The position numbers and the translations under genes were made by a program. A DNA stretch of 64,000 nt, taken from an uncultured Collinsella sp. GTDB lineage: Bacteria; Actinomycetota; Coriobacteriia; Coriobacteriales; Coriobacteriaceae. Positions within the stretch are counted from its first letter, which is position 1, and the number at the start of each line of letters is the position of its first letter. The DNA lies in the NCBI GenBank assembly GCA_900550195.1, contig URRB01000001.1, positions 124,001 to 188,000 of the forward strand, given 5' to 3'. The notes under the pieces were generated by a model that was not told the DNA's origin, ran no database searches, and saw nothing but the letters and a program-made list of their open reading frames with translations. Positions 41,514-49,860 of this stretch are shown here, in pieces.

Positions 41514-42698
41514 TCACATCTTTCGCAAATAATTCAATTGAAACACAACTACCATCATAATTGAAAATACACCAAGTCCTGTAACGAGAATTGAGAACAT
41601 CGCGATGCTCGTGAACAGCGAAACAAGGAGTGTTGAAATAACAACAGCAACCGATTGCAAAGACTCCCTAATTGAAAACAGGCTTATCGATTCAGATTCG
41701 TCTCTCGCCAAATCCTGCAGCGATGTTATGAGAAGCACATCTTGAATGGCGTTTCCGGCACCGACGATAAAAAGGAAAATAAACGATATTCCAGACGCAT
41801 AGCGATAGCCAAACGCCAGATACGCACCGAGCGCAAGATACGTCACAAAACAATATGATTTAATGCAATCGGAACCATTAATTAAACGACCATATATTGT
41901 ATTTCCGAACAACAGTCCGATTGTAAGACTACTCTGAAGGAATCCGTATTGTATCGATGACGAGTCAAATTGCAATTGCGCAATAGCTGGCAAAAGAGAA
42001 TTCAGAGAGCCGAATGCCACGCCACTAGAAATATCGATTAATAGGAAACCAATTGCCAAGTGCTTCGCGCTAAGATCACTAAATGCAGTCCTGTTTTTTT
42101 CATTTTTGCTTATCCCCTCTTTATCATTAACCTCGATAACCGACGGAACATCTCGCAGCAACCAGAACGACGCGGCAAAAGAAAGCGCGTCTAATGCAAG
42201 AACAGCCTCCGCCCCAAATTGAGCGACAACAAAACCGCCGGCAACTGGCCCCAGAACCATCATCAAATTCTGCAGAAACCCAAACGAATTATTAATTACG
42301 TCGCGATTGATACTATTCGTATTGGCTCTTAACAACGAGTAAAAGCAGGGCATTTCAACCGTTCGGCAAAGCGATACCGCGCACGTAATAGCAAACATAC
42401 TCCATTTACTATCAACAAAAATATAGCAAACGAATAATCCCGCGCGAATTAAGTCTGCCAATCTCATGGCCTGCAGCGTCCCGATACCCATCTTCTGAGG
42501 CAGCTGCGCGAGCGCAACTGAAAACAGAGAGGGGGCAAATCTACAGCAGACCATCAAAGCAGTTGCAGAAACATCGTGAGTTACCTCGTAAATCAGCATT
42601 GGCAAAGCAATATTCGCACACCAATTGCCTATTTCGCTTATCCCTCTAGCAATATATAGGACCCGAACCGGACGGCTAGCTCTCAATACCGTGAACAT
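41514..42698 (-). CDS. MFS exporter of the radical SAM cluster
   Basis: A 394-aa membrane protein with about 12 hydrophobic segments, of the major facilitator superfamily, resembling macrolide/peptide-efflux-type carriers (GNWCANIALPMLIYEV near residue 25 and a central acidic loop at ~190). The ATG at 42698 has GAGGTTAATC upstream and lies within the end of the DUF2087 gene (23-nt overlap). It is followed 7 nt later by the radical SAM gene, so the three are one operon. Export or self-protection is the likely role. Confidence 0.85.
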   Translation of the reverse strand: MFTVLRASRPVRVLYIARGISEIGNWCANIALPMLIYEVTHDVSATALMVCCRFAPSLFSVALAQLPQKMGIGTLQAMRLADLIRAGLFVCYIFVDSKWSMFAITCAVSLCRTVEMPCFYSLLRANTNSINRDVINNSFGFLQNLMMVLGPVAGGFVVAQFGAEAVLALDALSFAASFWLLRDVPSVIEVNDKEGISKNEKNRTAFSDLSAKHLAIGFLLIDISSGVAFGSLNSLLPAIAQLQFDSSSIQYGFLQSSLTIGLLFGNTIYGRLINGSDCIKSYCFVTYLALGAYLAFGYRYASGISFIFLFIVGAGNAIQDVLLITSLQDLARDESESISLFSIRESLQSVAVVISTLLVSLFTSIAMFSILVTGLGVFSIMMVVVFQLNYLRKM

Positions 42699-42957
42699 CA
42701 CGATTAACCTCGTATTTCAGGCCTCGCTCATCCCTTAATAGGAATCCATAATCAACCAAGTACCGCCTCAACACGGCATAATCAGGATAGAGCTGTGACA
42801 GCACACGATTAACCTGAAGCTCCGTATAACTTGTATTTAATTCAAAGAAAGAGACGGCCCATAGCAGCATGATTCTTTTATAGCTTTCCTTTTTTGGAAT
42901 TGAAACCAGCTCGCCATTCTTGAGAAATCGTTTTTTAAAGTCTATTAGCTCATCCAT
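42676..42957 (-). CDS. DUF2087-domain protein (candidate regulator)
   Basis: A 93-aa protein whose residues ~18-85 match the DUF2087 pattern: IPKKESYKRIMLLWAVSFFE, YTELQVNRVLSQLYPDYAVLRRYLVDYGFL and an RDERG-xxY ending. DUF2087 is usually found as a winged-helix-like module in or beside transcription regulators. It is the first gene of the AT-rich operon, with GGAGG before the ATG, so it may regulate the cluster. Confidence 0.78.
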   Translation of the reverse strand: MDELIDFKKRFLKNGELVSIPKKESYKRIMLLWAVSFFELNTSYTELQVNRVLSQLYPDYAVLRRYLVDYGFLLRDERGLKYEVNRDVHGIES

Positions 42958-43036
42958 TCACATCCTCCATTTCATACGCATCTAATACTAAAAATGCATA
43001 CGCTTTAGGTCATCGCATTCGGCTTCTATATTCGAA

Positions 43037-43276
43037 CTAAACTCGAACTAATCTAAATGATTTGCTCAAACACTCTTCGAAAGCTCGTTTTTCACTTTGA
43101 GTAAAATGCCCTTCCCAGTCAGTCCACGAACAGGAAGGCAACTCACAACGAGCGGAGTCGAAGCCCTCTGCCGTCGGTCGTTCAAAATGCACGATGACCT
43201 TTTCGATATCCCCATCTGCTATCAGGTCAGAATGAACGACCTCGGTACCGTCTTCGAATGTCATATACGGGTACAT
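43037..43276 (-). CDS. Small conserved hypothetical protein
   Basis: A soluble 79-aa protein. It starts MYPYMTFEDGTEVVHSDLI, continues with VIVHFERPTAEGFDSARCELPS and ends in a helical EKRAFEECLSKS segment. The pattern (ITFEDGTEVVHS, FERPT, GFDSxxxELPS) recalls an uncharacterised family in Firmicutes; function unknown. The ATG at 43276 follows GAGGTGGTTTACGTG; a TTG at 43318 is less likely. It precedes the radical SAM operon by 80 nt on the same strand but need not belong to it. Confidence 0.6.
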   Translation of the reverse strand: MYPYMTFEDGTEVVHSDLIADGDIEKVIVHFERPTAEGFDSARCELPSCSWTDWEGHFTQSEKRAFEECLSKSFRLVRV

Positions 43277-43451
43277 CACGTAAACCACCTCACAATCGTA
43301 AATCCAGTTTAGCATCAAGCTATTGCACCAAAGACAGCAAGCCCCCCTTGATGAGTTGATGGTATCTGTTAAATGTCACGTACGATTCACATCTGGTGGG
43401 TACCCTGATGGCTACATGAAACGAAGCAGATTTACACCGGGAGGACCCCGT

Positions 43452-44414
43452 ATGACAACCAAGTACACCGACGCGCCGCGCACGCGCGTCATGACACCGG
43501 CCGCGCTCAACAACGGCGTGCACGAGAACCATTCCATCGGACAGACCATGGCCATCGCGCCCAAAAAGGGCCTGTTTGACGACATTTCCATTCCCCAGAT
43601 CATCGCCGGCGCCGCAGCTGCCGCCACGAGCGTCGCACTTGCCTCCAAGATTGGTATCGCTGGTTCAGTAATTGGCGCCGCCGTGAGCTCGGTCATCACC
43701 GTTGTGTCATCGCAGGTCTACCGCCACTTTATCTCTGCCAGCGCCGAAGCCATCAAAGGTACGCACGCCGCCGTCGACTACCCCGCCGGCGCCTACGAGC
43801 CCGTTGAGTTTAATGCCGAGGAGCACCTGGGCGGCGCCGCGACTACGCAGGAGATGCGCCAGATTGCGGGGCGCGCGACCACGGCGCGCGTTGCTCCCGA
43901 CAGCCTGCGCGCCAAGGCGGCGGCAGAGCGCAGTCAGACGCAAAAGAAGGTCATCGTCTTCTCGATCGCCATCGCCATCGTCGCGGTCATCGCCTGCGCC
44001 GGCGCCATCCTTATCACCACCGCCGGTGAGGGTCTGGGCGAGCGCCCCGAGCCAATCCTTTCGTCGCGCACGACGGAAAGCGATGCAAATGGCAACACCC
44101 AGTCGCAAGACCAGCAGGCACAGACGGACGGCACGCAAGACAGTTCCACCTCTACCGATTCGTCCTCGAATACCCAAAACCAATCGCAGGGCGCCGATTC
44201 TTCTGTGAACAACAGCGGCGCGCAATCCGGCACGACCGACTCAAGCCAAACGACTGACGGTTCGCAGCCGAACACGGGAGGCCAGACGAGCGACACCACG
44301 TCGGGAACGGGTACAGCAGACAGCAACAACACCAACGGCTCGAACAGCTCGAGTGGAACCGCGTCCGGCACGGCATCTGACAACTCGAGCCAAGGCACGG
44401 CATCGGGCAACTAA
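43452..44414 (+). CDS. Two-helix membrane protein with Ser/Thr/Gly-rich tail
   Basis: A 320-aa protein, not recognised. A first hydrophobic region (residues ~50-90: Ala/Gly/Val-rich with IAGAAAAATSVALA) and a second (residues ~165-190, VIVFSIAIAIVAVIACAGAIL) anchor it. The last ~125 residues are low-complexity Ser/Thr/Asn/Gln/Gly with many SS, NS and DT pairs, typical of an exposed and perhaps glycosylated stalk. ATG preceded by GGGAGGACCCCGT. Confidence 0.65.
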   Translation: MTTKYTDAPRTRVMTPAALNNGVHENHSIGQTMAIAPKKGLFDDISIPQIIAGAAAAATSVALASKIGIAGSVIGAAVSSVITVVSSQVYRHFISASAEAIKGTHAAVDYPAGAYEPVEFNAEEHLGGAATTQEMRQIAGRATTARVAPDSLRAKAAAERSQTQKKVIVFSIAIAIVAVIACAGAILITTAGEGLGERPEPILSSRTTESDANGNTQSQDQQAQTDGTQDSSTSTDSSSNTQNQSQGADSSVNNSGAQSGTTDSSQTTDGSQPNTGGQTSDTTSGTGTADSNNTNGSNSSSGTASGTASDNSSQGTASGN

Positions 44415-44450
44415 GTACATTTGCCTCTCATAGATAACCGACCTGTACAA

Positions 44451-44484
44451 CGGGCGCGAATCGAAAGCGGTTCGCGCCCGTTTG
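44451..44484 (+). terminator. Terminator after the Ser/Thr-tail protein
   Basis: CGGGCGCGAA (44451-44460) pairs with TTCGCGCCCG (44471-44480), then TTT. Confidence 0.8.
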
Positions 44485-44554
44485 CCTTGGGCGCCGCCAT
44501 GGCGAACGCTATGCGATGGTAAGATGCTTTACATGTGTAAAGAGGAGATTTGCC

Positions 44555-45850
44555 ATGAGCAAGACAATAGTTAGGCCCACGCTTTCGCTGGGCAACCACA
44601 TCTATCTGTATCGCCTGCTGCGCGACGCGATTGGGTGCGGCAAGCAAACGTTTATGACACAGGTCGAGGAGGCGCTCGCCGCCGGCGACATGACCGCTTA
44701 TGACCTGGGCTTTGAGTCCACGCGTGAGCTGCTCGAGGAGCTCGACGACTGCATTAAGCTGACCGTCTTTAAGGGCGGTCGCCTGTATGCCACCGTCATC
44801 GCCAACGAGGCCTGGGATGCCGCCCTTGCCAAGGGCGAGGACAAGCCCAAGGCTGCCAAGGGCGCCAAGCAGTCCTACAAAAAGAAAAAGCGCGGTGAGA
44901 AGGACCTCAAGGCCGTGCGTCCCAAGCACGTTAAGCGTCCCGAGCCCGAAGTCATGGTTGAAGCCGTGCCGGAACCCGAGCCCGAGACAGAGATCGAAGC
45001 CGCTATTGAGGTAACAGCGGAAGCCGAAACCACCGCCACGACCGATCCCGAAGTCATATCTGAGCAGGAAACCACTGCGGAGCTCAACGAAGCTCCCAAG
45101 TCGACAACCGAAGAAGCCGCTGACCGGCCCGAGACGTCTGCATTCCAAAACAGCGATGTCTTTGGTGACAAGACCGAGGACGATCAGTCCGACGAGCCCG
45201 CCGATCAAGGCGCTACCGAGTCGGCGCCGGAGCCCGAGGCACCGCAGCCCGCCATCTCGCTCACGGTCGTCTATGACCCCGAGAACGCAAACGCCGGCAT
45301 CACCACCATGGCATCCACGCCCATCGAGGCAAAGTCGAGCGTCGAGAATCAGAGCGCTCCGCAAGTCGAGTTCGACACCGCGACCGCAGACGCACCTGCC
45401 ATCGTCGAACCCGCAGATTCCGCGGCGATGCCGAAAGCGGACACCGAATCAGTACTCGGCGCCGAACCCGCGCCCGTCATCGAGGTGACGCCCGTCAATG
45501 AGCAGGCCTTCGCACCGACGATGGTACCGGCCCCCGCACCCGTAGCGCCCGCCATCCCCGAGGACTTCCCCGTCGATTTCGCAACCGAGGTCTTCTGCCC
45601 CGGCCCGCTTCTGCACCAGCTGTCAACCTATCTCCCCTACGGCGCCGACACGCTCGGCATCGTCGGCGAGTACTACTGGATCGCCCGCGAGCGCGGTACC
45701 ATCGAGGCCGCGCGAAACCGCGCAAGCTTCCCTCTGCGCTACACGCAAGCCGGCGAGCGCCACGAAGTCACCGTGCGCATCCGCCGCAACACCACCGGCG
45801 GTCTCGGAGCCGCCTGGACCATCGATAAAGTCGAGCCTTCTACCAAGTAA
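44555..45850 (+). CDS. Hypothetical protein with two small domains joined by a Glu/Ala/Pro linker
   Basis: A 431-aa protein, not recognised. Residues ~1-85 form an alpha/beta domain (LGNHIYLYRLLRDAIGCG, MTAYDLGFESTRELLEEL, LTVFKGGRLYATVIANEAW). Residues 90-115 are very basic (KKKKRGEK), ~120-345 a low-complexity Glu/Pro/Ala/Thr linker, and ~345-431 a second compact domain (GADTLGIVGEYYWIARERG, VRIRRNTTGGLGAAWTIDKV). No signal peptide or membrane helix. The basic patch could bind nucleic acid, but this is speculative. ATG preceded by AAGAGGAGATTTGCC. Confidence 0.65.
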   Translation: MSKTIVRPTLSLGNHIYLYRLLRDAIGCGKQTFMTQVEEALAAGDMTAYDLGFESTRELLEELDDCIKLTVFKGGRLYATVIANEAWDAALAKGEDKPKAAKGAKQSYKKKKRGEKDLKAVRPKHVKRPEPEVMVEAVPEPEPETEIEAAIEVTAEAETTATTDPEVISEQETTAELNEAPKSTTEEAADRPETSAFQNSDVFGDKTEDDQSDEPADQGATESAPEPEAPQPAISLTVVYDPENANAGITTMASTPIEAKSSVENQSAPQVEFDTATADAPAIVEPADSAAMPKADTESVLGAEPAPVIEVTPVNEQAFAPTMVPAPAPVAPAIPEDFPVDFATEVFCPGPLLHQLSTYLPYGADTLGIVGEYYWIARERGTIEAARNRASFPLRYTQAGERHEVTVRIRRNTTGGLGAAWTIDKVEPSTK

Positions 45851-45853
45851 CAA

Positions 45854-45888
45854 AAAGGGACGATAACCCTCAAGGTTATCGTCCCTTT
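45854..45888. terminator. Bidirectional terminator
   Basis: AAAGGGACGATAACC (45854-45868) pairs perfectly with GGTTATCGTCCCTTT (45874-45888); shared with convergent ettA. Confidence 0.88.
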
Positions 45889-45911
45889 CTCGTTAGGTCA
45901 CCTGAGCTCGA

Positions 45912-47591
45912 CTAGTCGCGCGTCAGCTTGCGGTGAATACGATGCGGCTGGGCTGCATCCTCGCCCAGGCGCTCGATGCGGTTGGCCTGATAGGCCTCGA
46001 AGTTGCCCTCGAACCAATACCAGTTGCCCGGATTCTCATCGGTGCCCTCCCACGCCAGAATGTGCGTGGCGACGCGGTCCAGGAACATACGGTCGTGGCT
46101 AATGACCACCGAGCAGCCCGGGAACTCGAGCAGCGCCGCTTCGAGCGAGGACAGCGTCTCGACGTCGAGGTCGTTCGTGGGCTCGTCGAGGAGCAGCAGG
46201 TTGCCGCCCTGCTTGAGCGTGAGCGCCAGGTTCAGACGGTTGCGCTCGCCACCGGAGAGTACGCCAGCGCGCTTCTGCTGGTCCTGGCCCTTAAAGCCAA
46301 AGCTCGCCACGTACGCGCGGCTGGGGACCTCGGTCTCGCCGACCATCATGTGGTCCAGGCCATCCGAGACGACCTCCCACAGGTTCTTGTCGGGGTCGAT
46401 GCCAGAACGGTTCTGATCGACATAGGAGATCTTGACGGTCTCGCCCACCTCGAGCTCGCCCGAAGTCAGCGGCTCCAGGCCCACGATGGTCTTGAAGAGC
46501 GTAGTCTTGCCCACACCGTTGGGGCCGATGACGCCCACGATGCCGTTACGCGGCAGGGTGAAAGAAAGGTCGTCGATGAGCACACGGCCATCGAACTCCT
46601 TGTGCAGGTGATGGGCCTCGAGCACCTTGTTGCCCAGACGCGGTCCAACGGGAATGCGGATGTCGGTCCAGTCGAGCTTCTGGCTTGCGCGGGCCTCGGC
46701 CTCCATCTCCTCGTAGCGAGCCAGACGGGCCTTGTTCTTGGCCTGGCGAGCCTTGGGCGAGCTGCGTACCCACTCGAGCTCGGCCTCCATGCGCTTGGCG
46801 AGCTTGGCATCGCGGTTACCCTGTGCCTCGATACGCGCGGCCTTGGTCTCCAGATACGTGGAGTAGTTGCCCTTGTAGGGATAAAGGTGACCGCGGTCGA
46901 CCTCGCAGATCCACTCGGCAACGTTATCCAGGAAGTAGCGATCGTGCGTGACGGCAAGCACCGAGCCCTGGTAGTTGTGCAGGAAGTGCTCGAGCCACAG
47001 GATCGACTCGGCGTCCAGGTGGTTCGTGGGCTCGTCGAGCAGCAGCAGGTCGGGAGCCTCGAGCAGCAGCTTGCACAGGGCCACGCGGCGGCGCTCGCCG
47101 CCGGAAAGCACGTTGACCGGCATGTCGGAATCGGGCAGCTGCAGGGCGTCCATGGCCTGGCCGAGCTTGGAATCGATATCCCAGCCGTCGGCGGCGTCGA
47201 TCTCGTCCTGGAGCTTTCCCATCTCAGCCATGAGGGCGGCCATGTCGCAATCCGGGTCGCACATCTCCTCGCCGATCTTGTTGAAGCGATCGACCTTGGC
47301 GATCATGTCGCCGAATGCCATGCGCACGTTCTCGATGACGGTCTTGTCGTCGTCGAGCGGCGGCTCCTGCTGCAGGATACCCACGGTGTAGCCGGGGGTA
47401 AGCCTGGCATCGCCGTTGGAAACTTCCTCGATGCCGGCCATGATCTTGAGCAGGGTCGACTTACCCATGCCGTTGGGACCCACAACGCCGATCTTGGCGC
47501 CAGGGTAGAAACTCAGAGTCACGTCGTCAAGGATTACCTTGTCGCCATGGGCCTTGCGAGCCTGATACATCTGGTAGATAAACTCTGCCAT
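45912..47591 (-). CDS. ettA: Energy-dependent translational throttle protein EttA (ABC-F)
   Basis: An ABC-F ATPase of 559 aa that binds the ribosomal E site and gates the first elongation step according to the ATP/ADP ratio. Domain 1 has GPNGMGKSTLLKI, LSGGERRRVALCKLLL and LLLLDEPTNHLDAESI. Domain 2 has GPNGVGKTTLFK, LSGGERNRLNLALTL and LLLLDEPTNDLD. The arm region (WVRSSPKARQAKNKARLARYEE, residues ~265-290) is the family-specific hallmark. No membrane domain. RBS AGAAAGGATAAAACAGGCAA. Confidence 0.95.
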   Translation of the reverse strand: MAEFIYQMYQARKAHGDKVILDDVTLSFYPGAKIGVVGPNGMGKSTLLKIMAGIEEVSNGDARLTPGYTVGILQQEPPLDDDKTVIENVRMAFGDMIAKVDRFNKIGEEMCDPDCDMAALMAEMGKLQDEIDAADGWDIDSKLGQAMDALQLPDSDMPVNVLSGGERRRVALCKLLLEAPDLLLLDEPTNHLDAESILWLEHFLHNYQGSVLAVTHDRYFLDNVAEWICEVDRGHLYPYKGNYSTYLETKAARIEAQGNRDAKLAKRMEAELEWVRSSPKARQAKNKARLARYEEMEAEARASQKLDWTDIRIPVGPRLGNKVLEAHHLHKEFDGRVLIDDLSFTLPRNGIVGVIGPNGVGKTTLFKTIVGLEPLTSGELEVGETVKISYVDQNRSGIDPDKNLWEVVSDGLDHMMVGETEVPSRAYVASFGFKGQDQQKRAGVLSGGERNRLNLALTLKQGGNLLLLDEPTNDLDVETLSSLEAALLEFPGCSVVISHDRMFLDRVATHILAWEGTDENPGNWYWFEGNFEAYQANRIERLGEDAAQPHRIHRKLTRD

Positions 47592-47682
47592 TTGCCTGTT
47601 TTATCCTTTCTACCTGCTGTTTCCCTATTCTTGATTCGCTTTAGTGGAAACGAAATGAGGGAACCAGCTCTGAAACGTAACG

Positions 47683-47709
47683 AAAAAGGGGCATGGTTGC
47701 CCATACCCC
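47683..47709 (-). terminator. Terminator of the sdpRI-like pair
   Basis: GGGGCATGG (47688-47696) pairs with CCATACCCC (47701-47709, one G-U), followed on the minus strand by TTTTT (47683-47687). Confidence 0.7.
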
Positions 47710-47776
47710 CTAATACTACCTGGGAAAAGTTCCCCCGGAACATACTATGAACTGCGTACGCTAGTTTTCCGCAACC

Positions 47777-48481
47777 TTAGCGAGCGGCTCGCTGCGATTT
47801 GCGCCACAGCAGATACGAGTAGACGTAGACGGCTCCAACCGAACCAAACGCCAGAACCGCAATCACCGCGGCGACGACTTCACTCGAAAGCACGCTGCCT
47901 GCCACGCCCATCGCAATCAGGCCAACACCCAGCACCATAAAGCAGGCACCGCCAAAGCGCTGCGTACGGCGCCAGTTCTCGGGATTGGCAAGCGCCCAAG
48001 GCGTCTTGATACCGAGCGTATAGTTCTGCTTCACACGCGGCAAGTAGTTGCCTACGCCGATGAACAGCAAACCGACAACACCGGAAATCAGCACGTTGAC
48101 CGAACCGACCGCCGGCACCACGCCCCAGACCGTAAGCTCTCCCAGCCAGCTTATGGCGCACATGAACAAGGTGAAGGCGATTACGAAGCCCTGATAGAAC
48201 TTGCCCGAGGTTCGATATGCCTCACCTTTGGGATCGATGCGCGGCACCACGCAGAACATTGCGAGAAGCACCAGAGGCAGCACGCCGAGCGCGGAGGCCA
48301 TCCAGCTGGGACCCCAACCGTCGACGGCGCCGTTCGCGCCCCAGTGCGTGGGAATCTGCCCAGGCAAGCTCGGCATCACCATGAGATGCGCTACGACATT
48401 GGCGACGCACAGAGCGACCAGCGCAATCCACACGCGCGACGATACCCCCGTGGGGTGAATGCCCTTGTTTTCGTTATTCAT
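47777..48481 (-). CDS. SdpI-family membrane protein
   Basis: A 234-aa integral membrane protein with a DUF1648-type first part (PSLPGQIPTHWGANGAVDGWGPSW, residues ~38-60 in part) and an SdpI-like C-terminal half with GVGNYLPRVKQNYTLGIKTPWALANPENWRRT. About six hydrophobic segments. In Bacillus, SdpI gives immunity to the SDP toxin and sequesters the ArsR-type SdpR; the gene order here (ArsR gene first, 8-nt overlap) is the same. No SDP toxin gene is seen nearby. Confidence 0.88.
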   Translation of the reverse strand: MNNENKGIHPTGVSSRVWIALVALCVANVVAHLMVMPSLPGQIPTHWGANGAVDGWGPSWMASALGVLPLVLLAMFCVVPRIDPKGEAYRTSGKFYQGFVIAFTLFMCAISWLGELTVWGVVPAVGSVNVLISGVVGLLFIGVGNYLPRVKQNYTLGIKTPWALANPENWRRTQRFGGACFMVLGVGLIAMGVAGSVLSSEVVAAVIAVLAFGSVGAVYVYSYLLWRKSQRAAR

Positions 48482-48752
48482 CCTTATCACCTTCCGTGTT
48501 TGTAAAGCCCATAAACCAACCGATCAAGTCCTGCATGACGGTAGTGTTTAAGCTGTATACGATGTTTTGACCATGACGTTCGTCGGTTACCAACCCGGCG
48601 TTTTTGAGCGTCGCCAAGTGATGGCTCAGCGACGGCTTACTGATATCGAAATGCTCGGCAAGCTCCCCCGCCGTGCAATTGCCCTCGCGCAGCAACTCCA
48701 AAATGCGCCGTCGCGTTGGATCGGCAAGCGCCTTAAAACCCTCTCCCGGCAT
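48474..48752 (-). CDS. ArsR-family autorepressor (SdpR-like)
   Basis: A 92-aa winged-helix repressor: FKALADPTRRRILELLREG, CTAGELAEHFDISKPSLSHHLATLKNAGLV and a dimerising C-terminal helix. No metal-binding Cys pair is present, which fits SdpR and not a metal sensor. The ATG at 48752 follows AAAGGGGGTCTT. It overlaps the SdpI-like gene by 8 nt, indicating coupled expression; it probably represses both. Confidence 0.9.
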   Translation of the reverse strand: MPGEGFKALADPTRRRILELLREGNCTAGELAEHFDISKPSLSHHLATLKNAGLVTDERHGQNIVYSLNTTVMQDLIGWFMGFTNTEGDKDE

Positions 48753-48800
48753 AAGACCCCCTTTCATCATCTCTCATGACGCGCACACTATACTCGATAT

Positions 48801-48823
48801 TTAGATGTTTGTCTAACTATCTA
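48801..48823 (-). promoter_or_regulatory. Likely ArsR/SdpR operator
   Basis: An inverted repeat TTAGAT...ATCTAA spans the region about 50-70 nt before the ArsR-gene start, inside an AT-rich stretch that would hold its promoter. Confidence 0.5.
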
Positions 48824-49051
48824 ATCTTGTACTCAAAATAATAGCCGCCTCCGCGTAATGCGAAGACGGCCACTTCTCACGCTACAAACGTGTTTTTGAG
48901 TTGGCCAACCCGCTGCAACGGGTGCCATCTGCTTCAATCTTATGCGAACCCCGATCCCATTTCAACAAGCCCAAGGGCTCAAATGGAATCGCGATAACAC
49001 CTATAATGGCGATAGCTAAAACACGATTCGCTTCCCCATCGGAGGATGTCT

Positions 49052-49846
49052 ATGACCGAAACCGCTGCCGCTCTCGTCGAGACACGCGACACCAAGCTCG
49101 AGATCATCATGGGCCGCGAGGCACTCGATAAGCTCGCCGATGCTACGGTGTTGGTGCTCGGCTGCGGAGGCGTGGGCTCCAACTGCTGCGAGGCACTCGC
49201 CCGCGGCGGCATCGGTCATTTCGTCATTCTGGATAAGGACATCATCGCGCCCAGCAATATCAATCGCCAGGCCATCGCCTTTCACAGCACCGTCGGCAAG
49301 CGCAAAGTCGACGTCATGGAGGCTATGATTCACGACATCAACCCTACCGCTACCGTCATCAAGCGCACCGAATACCTGCTGAGCGACAACATCGATGATT
49401 TCTTCGCGAGCGTTTTGGAGCAGACGGACGGCAAGCTCGACTACGTCGTCGACGCCATCGACACCATCTCGGCCAAGCTCACCATTGCCAAATATGCTCA
49501 GGACCACGACATTCGTTTGGTTAGCTCCATGGGCGGGGCCAACAAGCTCCATCCCGAGTGTCTCCGCTTTGCCGACATCTTCGATACGGTACGTGACCCT
49601 ATGAGCCGCATTATGCGCAAAGAATGTAAGAAGCGCGGAATCAAGAGCCTGCACGTGCTGTTTAGCTGCGAGGAATCGGTTAAGACACAGCCCCGCGACC
49701 CTTCCAACATCCACGAGCGTACCGAGCTCGGAACCGCCAGTTTTATGCCGCCCATCATGGGTCAGATGATTGCCGGCGAGGTTATCCGCCAGATCAGCGG
49801 CCGCGGCACCGAACGTGTACGCTCCGATGGCCAGCGCCTGGACTAG
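49052..49846 (+). CDS. tcdA: tRNA threonylcarbamoyladenosine dehydratase
   Basis: An E1-like ATPase that cyclises t6A37 of tRNAs to ct6A. The 264 aa have the nucleotide motif VLVLGCGGVGSNCCEALARGGIG in part, LDKDIIAPSNINRQ (Asp and Arg for ATP), VVDAIDTISAK and VSSMGGANKLHP, all typical of TcdA/CsdL. The ATG at 49052 is spaced properly from GGAGGATGTCT; the ATG at 49046 is too close. Followed after 14 nt by a TatD gene. Confidence 0.92.
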   Translation: MTETAAALVETRDTKLEIIMGREALDKLADATVLVLGCGGVGSNCCEALARGGIGHFVILDKDIIAPSNINRQAIAFHSTVGKRKVDVMEAMIHDINPTATVIKRTEYLLSDNIDDFFASVLEQTDGKLDYVVDAIDTISAKLTIAKYAQDHDIRLVSSMGGANKLHPECLRFADIFDTVRDPMSRIMRKECKKRGIKSLHVLFSCEESVKTQPRDPSNIHERTELGTASFMPPIMGQMIAGEVIRQISGRGTERVRSDGQRLD

Positions 49847-49860
49847 CGGAACGCGCCGAG

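Noticed and set aside
42676..43276. The 79-aa hypothetical gene as a second precursor or immunity gene of the radical SAM cluster
   Set aside because: It resembles a soluble conserved family, has its own ribosome site and an 80-nt gap, and lacks precursor-like features; kept as a separate hypothetical gene.
47777..48752. Complete SDP toxin (sdpABC) locus
   Set aside because: Only the regulator and immunity-like genes are present; no sdpA, sdpB or sdpC-like frame is adjacent.
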